DNA of 64,000 bases from Anabaena minutissima FACHB-250 (GTDB lineage: Bacteria; Cyanobacteriota; Cyanobacteriia; Cyanobacteriales; Nostocaceae). The stretch lies in contig NZ_JACJRG010000030.1 in the NCBI RefSeq assembly GCF_014697125.1, positions 1-64,000 on the forward strand, read 5' to 3'. The first letter of the stretch is position 1. Every line of letters begins with the position of its first letter. A program made the translations under genes and the position numbers. Below, piece after piece: positions 7,253 to 15,408 of the stretch. The notes under the pieces were generated by a model. It was not told where the DNA came from. It worked only from the letters and a program-made list of their open reading frames with translations, and made no database searches.

Positions 7253-8908
7253 TTAGAAGTTGTAACCTACTCCTAATAACAAGCCAACATCAGTTTCATC
7301 AACGAAAGCTGCATTAACAGCACCCGTTAGTGTAAAGCGATTCCCCAAAGGAACGTCAACACCACCAGTTAGCAGCAAACCAATATCAGCATCGCCACTA
7401 GCTTCAATCGCTACACCAGCACCAACATAAGGCGATACAGAAAACTGTTGCACAACGCCAGGTTCTACTTCACGGGGGGTAAAATCATAAGTTACAGGTA
7501 CGAGAAATACTGTATCGTTCCCAAATACTGCTGATGGACGCACTGATAAAGTCCGGGTAAGACCAATCTTGCTGATTACGGCAAAGTTACTTTCACTCAG
7601 AGCGGTATCACCACCCAAGCCAATATTACCAGCTACTCCTACATAACTAGAGCCGCCACGGGTAGCTCTCCCTGGTGTTACACCGTTAGTAGGTGCAGGT
7701 GTTTGCGGTTGTTGACTGGTAAGGTTAGGTGGAATCAGAACTTGGTTAATGGCATATATCACCCCGTTACTAGCTTGGATATTTGGTTGAATCACTCTAG
7801 CTTCGTTGACTGCAATCTGATTGTTGGCACTGTCAACTTGAATATTTACGGGTGAATTTTCAACGGTTTTTAATTCCCCAGATGAGAGTTGATTAGCTGT
7901 TAACTGACCAGGAACTACATGATATGTCAATATCTTAACCAGTAATTCTCTGTTTTCAGGTTGCTGTAACTGTTGTAAAGTACCAGCAGGCAAAGCAGCA
8001 AAGGCTTCATTGGTGGGTGCAAAAACTGTATAAGGGCCTGGTTGTTGTAAGGTATCAGCTAACCCTGCTGCCTTCAGCAAAGAAGTTAAGGTACTAAAAG
8101 AATTACTAGCAGCAGCTATAGAAACAATGTCATTGCCAGTTTGAGTATTGCCAGTTGCTTGACCTACTATATAGTTAGTGGCTGCAACGTTGCTAGCAAT
8201 AGGTTGCACCTGTCCTTGTTTGACTAACGCTTGATATAACAGTGCTGCTGCTTCTGCACGAGTCAACGACTGTTGGGGATTGAGTTGTGTGACATTGGGA
8301 TAACTCACAACCATATTGGCTTGTGTTGCCGCCGCCACAGCATTCACAGCATAATCAGGAATCGCTGAAGCATCTGTATAGTAAGTATTCACTACATTTG
8401 ATGCCGAATTGCTAGATTCTAAGCCTAAACCATTAGCTAAAGCTGCGATCGCCTGCACTTTGGGAATTTGTTGATTGGGTAAAAATACATCCCCCGGATA
8501 GCCTGCCATAAATCCAGTTTCGTATGCTTCTCTAATGGCAGCATTTGCCCAGTAGTTCGCCGGCACATCTGTAAATCCGTCTGCACCTAATTGTCTGACA
8601 GGTTGTTGGTTAAAAGCCCTCTGGATCATTGTGGCAAATTCCGCCCGACTCACTGATTGGTTTGGCTTAAATGTGCCATCGGGAAAACCAGCAATAATAT
8701 TTCTTTGAGCCAGGGTTTGAATAAATGGACTCGCCCAATAATCTGCACTCACATCACCAAAACTAGTGGCTGTAGTTGTAGCAGGAACTGTATTTTGAGC
8801 TAAAGCCACCTGAGAAATCATCACAGGAGAAATTGTAGCCGCCGCTACTCCTAAAGCTAGCAAATTAGCACTGGCTGATGACCAGTGAAAGAAATTATTC
8901 ACGAACAT
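7253..8908 (-). CDS. Envelope protein: three SLH repeats, fasciclin domain, beta-barrel-like C-terminus
   Basis: This is a 551-aa exported protein. A signal peptide covers residues 1-38 (ending SQVALAQ). Three S-layer homology repeats follow at about 48-225; the first has FGDVSADYWASPFIQTLAQR and GFPDGTFKPN. A fasciclin (FAS1) domain lies at about 258-395 (TVFAPTNEAFAAL, ILTYHVVPG). The last 130 residues are Gly-rich strands ending in GYNF, with a C-terminal aromatic residue as in outer-membrane barrels. SLH domains bind peptidoglycan-linked polymers and FAS1 mediates adhesion, so this is probably a cell-envelope adhesion or anchoring protein. A GGAGG motif lies only 2 nt before the ATG, unusually close. 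Confidence 0.85.
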   Translation of the reverse strand: MFVNNFFHWSSASANLLALGVAAATISPVMISQVALAQNTVPATTTATSFGDVSADYWASPFIQTLAQRNIIAGFPDGTFKPNQSVSRAEFATMIQRAFNQQPVRQLGADGFTDVPANYWANAAIREAYETGFMAGYPGDVFLPNQQIPKVQAIAALANGLGLESSNSASNVVNTYYTDASAIPDYAVNAVAAATQANMVVSYPNVTQLNPQQSLTRAEAAALLYQALVKQGQVQPIASNVAATNYIVGQATGNTQTGNDIVSIAAASNSFSTLTSLLKAAGLADTLQQPGPYTVFAPTNEAFAALPAGTLQQLQQPENRELLVKILTYHVVPGQLTANQLSSGELKTVENSPVNIQVDSANNQIAVNEARVIQPNIQASNGVIYAINQVLIPPNLTSQQPQTPAPTNGVTPGRATRGGSSYVGVAGNIGLGGDTALSESNFAVISKIGLTRTLSVRPSAVFGNDTVFLVPVTYDFTPREVEPGVVQQFSVSPYVGAGVAIEASGDADIGLLLTGGVDVPLGNRFTLTGAVNAAFVDETDVGLLLGVGYNF

Positions 8909-9562
8909 ATCCTCCAGGAAAAATTATTTTCTCTCTCAATCGGTCTATTGGATTTTCGCCAATATTCAATGCGTAACTAAATCTAAAAAATATTTGTCTG
9001 ATGATTAGGATGTGCTTGAAATTATGTTTTGATCTGAACAGACATCGCTCGAAAATATAGATTTTGGTGGTAAATAAATATTTGACAACCTAAATTCATT
9101 GATCCTGATATGAAATAACAACTGTGTTTTAGATAACAGAGATAAAGCTCTGTTACCTCTAATTCTTCCCTGATAACTTGGAATGCACAACTAGCTAAAG
9201 GCTAAATTTTTATGCCTCACTTTCATCCTTTAGATAGTTGATCACATTCGTAAACACTCAATTATTAATTAGCAATTCAGGCTTTTTTAATGTGGCAATA
9301 GCTCATAGTAAAACTATATTTATTCTTTCTGCGTAGATTAAATACACGTTAAAAATTTTAATTAAAGATTACTATTAAATATGTTTACTCAGTAATTATT
9401 ATTGCGAATTAGCAGCTATATTATTTATTTTAAAGTATCAGATAACACAGCATCCACGGTTTTGTATGTGAAGATTAATTAAAGTTAAAAAAATAGACAA
9501 AATGCCTGCATGATTAGCCATATATAAATTTGATTGTTATATTGTATTAAATAATCACTATA
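8909..9562. other. 654-bp AT-rich divergent intergenic region
   Basis: This region separates a minus-strand and a plus-strand gene, so it should hold both promoters. I see no RNA gene, repeat family or credible coding sequence. A 61-codon open frame at 9005-9190 (minus) has no recognisable features. Confidence 0.5.
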
Positions 9563-10312
9563 ATGGTGAAAATGGGGAAAACTGTGCGTAATGATTTACA
9601 GGGCTTAGAGATTAGTCAAAAGGAACTGCAAAAGTTGACTAATTTACCTGTTAAGGATGAACTAGTCATCATCATTAATCCTTTAAAAGAGATAGGTAAG
9701 ACAATTGTCCATAAACTTAAAGGTTCTGAAGGGGCTACGGTACTTTTCTTGAGCTTTGCTATATTTGTATTTAGCTATCTGATCCTGGATATTTTGATTA
9801 AGATATTTGCTAACTGGATCACAATCCCGTCTTGGATGTTATTAATAATACTATGTTTTTGGGGTGGTGGAATTACCCAATGTAGTTTGTACTATTGGTG
9901 GCGAAAAAGACTCAAAATTCTCAAGGAGAATATGAGCCATTCTCTGCAAACTCTTTTAAATGATGTTGATAGATATAATGCTGTGATTAAAGCTATAGAC
10001 ATTAATGACCAAATAGAAGATGCTGGTAATCCAGAGGTGAATATCAAAGAAAGAGCAAAAGTAATTGCAGCATTAAAACTAACAAGAGATGATTTAGTCA
10101 GGGCTTTAAAGACAGAAAGAGTTTTGAGGGAAAATAAAAATTTTATTCTCGGTAATACAGAGTTATTTGCCAATAATTTAGCAACTTTAACTGCCATGCA
10201 AGTTACAGAACAAGCTACTGAACATGGACGGTTACTTAATGAGGCATTGCAGATTGCTTTAGATGTACAACATGAAATGAAAAGCTTACAGAGTCAATCT
10301 CAGAATAGGTGA
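9563..10312 (+). CDS. Two-TM membrane protein with cytoplasmic helical domain
   Basis: This is a 249-aa protein not assigned to a known family. Two strongly hydrophobic segments lie at about 59-80 (TVLFLSFAIFVFSYLILDIL) and 89-108. They are followed by basic residues (WWRKRLKIL) and a long charged helical region with coiled-coil character up to the C-terminus. Similar two-TM plus helical-tail proteins are common in filamentous cyanobacteria, with unknown function. The start could be ATG 9563 or ATG 9572. The stop codon lies inside the first unit of a 7-bp repeat array. Confidence 0.65.
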   Translation: MVKMGKTVRNDLQGLEISQKELQKLTNLPVKDELVIIINPLKEIGKTIVHKLKGSEGATVLFLSFAIFVFSYLILDILIKIFANWITIPSWMLLIILCFWGGGITQCSLYYWWRKRLKILKENMSHSLQTLLNDVDRYNAVIKAIDINDQIEDAGNPEVNIKERAKVIAALKLTRDDLVRALKTERVLRENKNFILGNTELFANNLATLTAMQVTEQATEHGRLLNEALQIALDVQHEMKSLQSQSQNR

Positions 10313-10340
10313 CAGGTGATAGGTGACAGGGGACAGGTGA
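10307..10340. repeat. Heptameric tandem repeat (GACAGGT type)
   Basis: Consecutive 7-bp units (GACAGGT, GATAGGT, GACAGGG, GACAGGT) form a short STRR-type array. It includes the stop codon of the preceding gene. A longer array of the same unit lies at 11188-11251. Confidence 0.85.
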
Positions 10341-10418
10341 GATTTTATCACTATGCCCTATGCCCAATACCCCCACTACCCTTTAACATAAAGAAGTGTG
10401 AATAAAGCGATCGCCTGC

Positions 10419-11186
10419 ATGGATTGGAAAGAAATTAGAGGTAATTGGGTACTGATTCCCCCAAACCCGATTGGTATCATTCATTTCTTAGGAGGTGCAT
10501 TTGTGGCTACTGCACCTCACTTGACTTACCGATGGCTATTAGAACAAATAGCAGCTAAAGGATATGTGATTATTGCTACGCCTTTTGTCAATACGTTAGA
10601 TCATATTGCGATCGCGCAATCTGTGCTGCTGAATTTTGATCGCACGATAGAACGATTACACGATTCTGGCAAGCTACGCAAACTCTACCTTCCCACCTAT
10701 GGACTTGGACATAGTATGGGTTGCAAACTCCACTTGCTCATTGGTAGTGTATTTCCCGTAGAACGCGCAGGCAATATTTTAATATCTTTCAATAACTACG
10801 CTGCCAAAGATGCTATTCCCCTAGTGGAACAGTTTAATTCGGCTTTCACGATTGAATTTACTCCCTCACCATTGGAAACTAACAAAATCGTCCAGGAAGG
10901 TTATAACATCCGCCGTAACTTACTGATCAAATTCAATAACGATAACCTCGATCAATCAGCCGCTTTAACCAAAATTTTACAAGCACGCTTTCCTGAGATG
11001 GTGACAGCGCAAATTTTACCAGGAACGCACACCACACCTCTAGGCCAAGATATCAAATGGCAAACTGGAGCATCTTTCACTCCCTTAGATGCTTTGGGAC
11101 AGTGGTTTAGACAAGAAGTATATCGTGACCTAAATCAGCTAAAACGCTCCCTACTCTTGTGGTTGAATCCTCTTTCTCCTCCGTAG
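10419..11186 (+). CDS. DUF1350 family, alpha/beta-hydrolase-like protein
   Basis: This is a 255-aa protein of the DUF1350 family, found in cyanobacteria and plastids. It contains GNWVLIPPNPIGIIHFLGGAFVATAP at the N-terminus (family signature) and GLGHSMGCKLH (S99), which has the G-x-S-x-G shape of a hydrolase nucleophile elbow. HTTPLGQ near the C-terminus offers a candidate catalytic histidine. The enzymatic function is unknown. I chose ATG 10419 because MDWKEIRGNW matches the usual family start. A GTG at 10398 would add seven residues that include a HIP1-like site. Confidence 0.8.
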   Translation: MDWKEIRGNWVLIPPNPIGIIHFLGGAFVATAPHLTYRWLLEQIAAKGYVIIATPFVNTLDHIAIAQSVLLNFDRTIERLHDSGKLRKLYLPTYGLGHSMGCKLHLLIGSVFPVERAGNILISFNNYAAKDAIPLVEQFNSAFTIEFTPSPLETNKIVQEGYNIRRNLLIKFNNDNLDQSAALTKILQARFPEMVTAQILPGTHTTPLGQDIKWQTGASFTPLDALGQWFRQEVYRDLNQLKRSLLLWLNPLSPP

Positions 11187-11187
11187 G

Positions 11188-11251
11188 CGACAGGGGATAG
11201 GGGACAGGTGACAAGTGACAGGTGACAGGTGACAGGGGATAGGGGATAGGG
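11188..11251. repeat. Heptameric tandem repeat array, about nine units
   Basis: GACAGGG, GATAGGG, GACAGGT, GACAAGT, GACAGGT and further units follow in 7-bp register directly after the DUF1350 gene. It is the longest STRR-type array in the window. The following 200 bp up to 11452 are AT-rich and probably hold the promoter of the next gene. Confidence 0.9.
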
Positions 11252-11452
11252 AAGAAAAATCCAATGCCAAATGCTCAATGCCCAATAACTATTGACTTAG
11301 TTAAAAAAAAGGCAAATTCTCTCTAAGAGATGGATAATTGGAGATAGTTGAGCATGATATTTTTAGTGATAATACGCAACTATTAATTTTGATAATATTT
11401 TTATTCTTATTGGTAATAACTAACTATTAATGAACCTTGTCTAAAATCACCG

Positions 11453-12589
11453 ATGTTTAAAATACTTGTCATTGATGATGATCAATCAATCCAAATACTG
11501 CTCAAACGAATTTTACAAAAACAGGGTTATGAGGTAGTTGCTGTTAATAATGGTGAAGAAGGAATTACTCAAGCACTGGCTTACCGTCCAGCATTAATTA
11601 TTTGTGATTGGATCATGCCTGGCTTAAATGGGTTAGAAGTTTGTAATCGGATTAAGACTGACCCTAACCTATCTACTACCTTCTTTATTGTATTAACATC
11701 TTTAGATTCTGTGTCCGATCGCGTCAAAGGTTTGGATGCTGGTGCTGATGATTTTATCACCAAACCGATTGAACAAAATGAACTGCAAGCTAGGGTGAGA
11801 GCGGGATTAAGACTACATCAGTTGAGTCGAGATTTACAAACTCAAAAGTTGCTTTTAGAAGAACAGCTAACGGAAGCCGCCGAATATGTGCGATCGCTTC
11901 TACCTGAACCGATGACTGCACCCTTTACCATTAATTCTCGATTTATCCCGTCTCGACAACTTGGGGGTGATTGTTTTGATTATTACTGGTTAGATAATGA
12001 TGCGATCGCCATTTATCTACTAGACACTGCTGGACATGGACTCAAAGCCACTCTCCCTTCTATTTCCGTGCTGAATATTTTGCGTTCTCGCGCTCTCAAA
12101 AGCCTCAATTACTATCAACCCAGTGATGTCCTCAAAGGTTTAAATGAAACCTTTCAGATGAATTATCAAAATGACAAATATTTTACTATTTGGTATGGAG
12201 TTTATAACCGAGTTACACGAAAGTTAACTTATGCCAGTGCTGGACATCCACCCGCGATTTTGATATCTGGAACGTCTCCAACTAGCAATGAAGTTCAACT
12301 TTTGAGAACTCCTGGTATGCCAGTTGGGATGTTTCCAGAAGCGCAATATATTGATGCTTCCTGTAATGTAAAACAATTCAGTAGTCTTTATATTTTTAGT
12401 GATGGTGCTTACGAAATCACTAAACCAGATGGCACACTCTGGAATCTAGATGCTTTCGTGCAGATTCTGACTAGTGTCCATCGTACTGCTGATTATCAAC
12501 TTGATCATGTCTTGAACTACCTCACTGCTCTGAACTGCAAAGAAATTTTTGAAGATGATTTATCAATTCTGCAAATCAAGTTTGACTAG
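11453..12589 (+). CDS. Response regulator with SpoIIE/RsbU-type PP2C phosphatase output
   Basis: This is a 378-aa two-domain protein. Residues 1-120 are a receiver domain: acidic cluster at D8-D10, phospho-acceptor D52 (IICDWIMPGLNG), T82 and K104 (FITKPIE). A short helical linker is followed by a SpoIIE-type PP2C phosphatase at about 145-378. Its metal-binding acidic motifs include RQLGGDCFDYYWL, LLDTAGHGLKATL, and FSDGAYEI. Such proteins dephosphorylate anti-anti-sigma (STAS) proteins when the receiver is phosphorylated. A STAS protein is encoded convergently with a 4-bp overlap, and is a good candidate substrate. Confidence 0.9.
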   Translation: MFKILVIDDDQSIQILLKRILQKQGYEVVAVNNGEEGITQALAYRPALIICDWIMPGLNGLEVCNRIKTDPNLSTTFFIVLTSLDSVSDRVKGLDAGADDFITKPIEQNELQARVRAGLRLHQLSRDLQTQKLLLEEQLTEAAEYVRSLLPEPMTAPFTINSRFIPSRQLGGDCFDYYWLDNDAIAIYLLDTAGHGLKATLPSISVLNILRSRALKSLNYYQPSDVLKGLNETFQMNYQNDKYFTIWYGVYNRVTRKLTYASAGHPPAILISGTSPTSNEVQLLRTPGMPVGMFPEAQYIDASCNVKQFSSLYIFSDGAYEITKPDGTLWNLDAFVQILTSVHRTADYQLDHVLNYLTALNCKEIFEDDLSILQIKFD

Positions 12590-12912
12590 TTTCTAGATAG
12601 GATAGTTTGATTAAATTCATCTTGACTCTTGAAAATTTCAAAGACTTTATCCATACCAGTAAGTTCAAATAATATTCTTACTTGCTCATTAATCGAGCAA
12701 AGAAATAGCTTCGTCCCTGCTGCTCTCAGGGTTTTAAAAGCTAATACCAAAGACCCCAAAGCAGAACTATCCATAAAAGTTACTTCTTGACAATCAATTA
12801 AAATAATTCCTACTCCACTGTCTAGAAGATTAGTGATGTTTTCTCTTAACTCTAAGGAGTTAGCTGTATTGATAATTCCAGAGAGTTTAATAACTTTTAC
12901 GTCTTGATTCAT
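12586..12912 (-). CDS. STAS-domain anti-anti-sigma-like protein
   Basis: This is a STAS protein of about 108 aa (MNQDVKVIKLSGIINTANSL to ILSRN). The phosphorylatable serine region is visible in QEVTFMDSSALGSLVLAF, where one serine of the SS pair would be phosphorylated by a switch kinase and dephosphorylated by a PP2C phosphatase. The gene converges on, and overlaps by 4 bp, the response-regulator phosphatase gene, which supports a functional pair. I chose ATG 12912 because it fits the usual family start. Upstream in-frame starts are ATG 12948 and TTG 12972. Confidence 0.85.
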   Translation of the reverse strand: MNQDVKVIKLSGIINTANSLELRENITNLLDSGVGIILIDCQEVTFMDSSALGSLVLAFKTLRAAGTKLFLCSINEQVRILFELTGMDKVFEIFKSQDEFNQTILSRN

Positions 12913-13666
12913 TGTATTTTTAACCAAATTACACGTCAGAGATGTCATAATTTTGCAACCATTATATAGCAATTAGCTACATTCATTGAGAATAAATTAG
13001 TAAACCCAAAGTAGTAAATTAACTCATAAGTAATCTCTGATAATAGAAACTAATTTAAAGCCCAAGTTATAATACATAAATTGTATTTTCAGGAACATTA
13101 TCATATGTCAACCTCAAACTATTACTCGAATCAAGGATATTTTAGTTAGCAATTGGTAATTAAGAAATTTAGATTTATTATGTATTTCCATACTTGGCAT
13201 ATGTAGTCTCCTTTTGTCCCATTTGTATAAGTAAGTAAGAGATATGAACATAACTTAGTTTCATCACCAAATTTTGTATCTCTTGTGCCAAAATGATGAT
13301 ATCTCGACAAAACTTTTAAAACCTCAGCTAAAAATTCATAAATTTTCTGAATCCCTTGAAATTATCAAAACTCAAAATTGATCCGAAGTCAAAAGACTAG
13401 AGATAGATCCTTCTTATGGTGTACATTGTGATGATCGCTAGTGAGTTCCAGAGGTTCAGTAAATGACTTGTTTGTCTTGCATACTTTTTTATACATAAAT
13501 CCCCATTGATCAGGTTAACAACTGCTGGTACTGGAAGTTAGATACACTACTATCTTTTAGTATTCCCAATATCTTAAATTTCTAATCGGTAACTGATGTG
13601 TAGGGGTTTAGGGGAAAAAAGGAGATTTTACCCCAATTCCCAATGCTCATGCCCTATGCCCAATAT
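12913..13666. other. 754-bp AT-rich intergenic region
   Basis: This region lies between the STAS gene and the HTH/GrpE-like gene, both on the minus strand. It should contain the STAS promoter at its left end. I found no RNA gene, conserved repeat or convincing coding sequence. A short open extension of the STAS frame exists up to 12972. Confidence 0.5.
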
Positions 13667-14365
13667 TTACTCAATCGGACTGACTTTGGCACGATAAAGT
13701 AACTTGTCACCTTGGAGATAGCCAGTGTAGCGGATTTTGACTATTTCTCCTGGTTGTGCAGTTCCTGCCAATAATTGATGCAGTTGGGGATTATAGGGTA
13801 ATTCTGCCCCTACAGGTGCGATCGCTTCTAATCCCCAGGCTTGTAATAATTTTTCTAAAGGTTTTTGAACTAGAGGCAAGATTTTAACTGCGGCTAGTTG
13901 GGGGTTCTCTTGGGCTTTTTGGGCGGCTGTCGGCCATTGTAATAATAAAGATTCCAGCAGTTGTAAACTCGACTGCTGGAACTCTTGCAGCAATATTTCT
14001 CGCTGCTGTTCTAGTTGTAATTGCGATCGCTCGTATTCTTTTTTGAAATTAGCAATTTCTTGGGGACTGGGGACTGGAGACTGGGAACTAGGGAACTCGG
14101 TGTCCCCTCTGGGGATAAGGGGTGATAGGGATTGGGGACTGGGACTCGGTACTAAAAAACTGGCAACTAATTCGCTCAAGGGTATTTTCAGCACTTGGGA
14201 GAACTTCAGCAGTACATCCAATCGCATCTGTTCTAGTTTCCCCTGGCGTAACCGCAGTATTTGCCGTTCGGAAACACCCGCAGCACGACTTAAGGCTTTA
14301 AAACTAGAAATACCTACCTGTTGCATTAAGTTTTGCAACTGAGGAGTGCGATCGCAATTGAACAT
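13667..14365 (-). CDS. HTH (XRE-like) - coiled coil - GrpE-like protein
   Basis: This is a 232-aa protein. Residues about 10-66 are a Cro/CI-type helix-turn-helix (FKALSRAAGVSERQILRLRQG). Residues about 72-100 are a Ser/Pro-rich linker encoded by a 7-bp tandem repeat array. Residues about 105-145 form a coiled coil (EYERSQLQLEQQREILLQEF). The last 60 residues resemble the beta domain of GrpE (LEAIAPVGAELPYNPQLHQL, then GYLQGDKLLYRAKV). GrpE is the nucleotide-exchange factor of DnaK. Linking a GrpE-like fold to a DNA-binding domain suggests a chaperone-linked regulator, though the function is not established. Confidence 0.75.
   Translation of the reverse strand: MFNCDRTPQLQNLMQQVGISSFKALSRAAGVSERQILRLRQGKLEQMRLDVLLKFSQVLKIPLSELVASFLVPSPSPQSLSPLIPRGDTEFPSSQSPVPSPQEIANFKKEYERSQLQLEQQREILLQEFQQSSLQLLESLLLQWPTAAQKAQENPQLAAVKILPLVQKPLEKLLQAWGLEAIAPVGAELPYNPQLHQLLAGTAQPGEIVKIRYTGYLQGDKLLYRAKVSPIE
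14061..14150. repeat. Heptameric repeat array inside a coding region
   Basis: GGGGACT-type 7-bp units (TGGGGACTGGGGACTGGAGA, then related units) lie within the HTH/GrpE-like gene. Read on the minus strand they encode a linker rich in Ser, Pro and Gln. The array keeps the frame open. Confidence 0.85.
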
Positions 14366-14434
14366 GATAATTGGGGATCGGGGATTAGGAAAAAAATAGA
14401 GAGAACAATTTTACCTTCCCCCATTCCCTAATTC

Positions 14435-14926
14435 CTATTCTTCCAGCAAACTTCTCAACATCCAAGCAGTTTTTTCATGGACTTGCATCCGTTGAGTTAA
14501 TAAATCGGCGGTGGGTTCGTCGTTCACTTCGTCAACCACAGGAAAAATTGATCGCGCAGTTCTGACTACAGCTTCTTGTCCTTCCACTAATAAAAGAATC
14601 ATATCAGTGGCTTTAGGTACGCCAGAAGTTTCAGCAATGGAACTGAGTTTGGCATATTCGCTATAAGTTCCGGGTGCGGGATAACCTAAAGCCCTGATTC
14701 TCTCAGCAATTAAATCGACTGCTAAAGCCAACTCTGTATATTGAGTCTCAAACATCAGGTGCAATGTTTGAAACATTGGCCCCTTCACATTCCAATGGAA
14801 GTTATGAGTTTTTAGATAAAGCGTGTAGGTGTCGGCTAACATCCGAGATAAGCCTTCGGCAATCTTGGCTCTGTTGGCATCATCAATGCCGATATTTATA
14901 TTTTTAATTGTTGCTTCAGATGACAT
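14435..14926 (-). CDS. Dps-family ferritin-like DNA-protection protein
   Basis: This is a 163-aa Dps protein: TYTLYLKTHNFHWNVKGPMF (residues 33-52) and LHLMFETQYTELALAVD (55-71) carry the His, Asp and Glu residues of the inter-subunit ferroxidase site. In Dps dodecamers these oxidise Fe2+ with H2O2 and store iron, protecting DNA. Start ATG 14926 is preceded by AGGAG at good spacing. The frame is open up to 14971, but that extension (MPNAPIHHYS) is not Dps-like. The next gene upstream on the same strand encodes sulfiredoxin, so two peroxide-defence genes are adjacent. Confidence 0.9.
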   Translation of the reverse strand: MSSEATIKNINIGIDDANRAKIAEGLSRMLADTYTLYLKTHNFHWNVKGPMFQTLHLMFETQYTELALAVDLIAERIRALGYPAPGTYSEYAKLSSIAETSGVPKATDMILLLVEGQEAVVRTARSIFPVVDEVNDEPTADLLTQRMQVHEKTAWMLRSLLEE

Positions 14927-15041
14927 GAATTTTCTCCTAATTGAGTAATGATGTATTGGGGCATTGGGCATGGGGTATGAAATAAAGATTAACGGACAAA
15001 GGTTAAGTTCAGGATATTCATACTTCCCCAGTCCTCAGTCC

Positions 15042-15305
15042 CTATGCCAAGTGCATCTTCAGAACACTACGTGGAGCTTTACGGACTCTAGCTAAAATGG
15101 TTTCTTTACCCAAACGTTGGCAGGCTTCATACCGATGACAACCAGAAAAGCCATAATATTGTCCATCTACTTCTAGGACATCAATGGGTTCTTGCTGTCC
15201 GATCGCCGCAATCGATTCCATTAAGGTTTGCACTTTGTTGGCATCGTTGCTACGGGGCAATGGCCTGTGAATTTGATTTAATGGAATTTCTTGTATCCTA
15301 ACCAT
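15042..15305 (-). CDS. srx: Sulfiredoxin
   Basis: This is an 87-aa protein with the ParB-like sulfiredoxin fold. It matches the family through IPLNQIHRPLPRSND at the N-terminus and the catalytic FSGCHRYEA (C56, H57). Sulfiredoxin uses ATP to reduce cysteine sulfinic acid in over-oxidised 2-Cys peroxiredoxins. The length is normal for a bacterial enzyme. The gene is 115 bp upstream of dps on the same strand, and divergent from the SpoIID-like gene. No redox-responsive site was identified. Confidence 0.9.
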   Translation of the reverse strand: MVRIQEIPLNQIHRPLPRSNDANKVQTLMESIAAIGQQEPIDVLEVDGQYYGFSGCHRYEACQRLGKETILARVRKAPRSVLKMHLA

Positions 15306-15408
15306 GAGGAATTACCCCACTAAATTCTGTTTCGTATCCATAAATAAATCATACTCGTTATGACTTCGTTTTGCAACTTTTTCGGCAAGCAAAACCGATA
15401 AGAGTATT

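Noticed and set aside
9005..9190. A 61-codon minus-strand frame in the intergenic region
   Set aside because: No recognisable motif, no ribosome binding site, and the composition is that of the surrounding AT-rich DNA.
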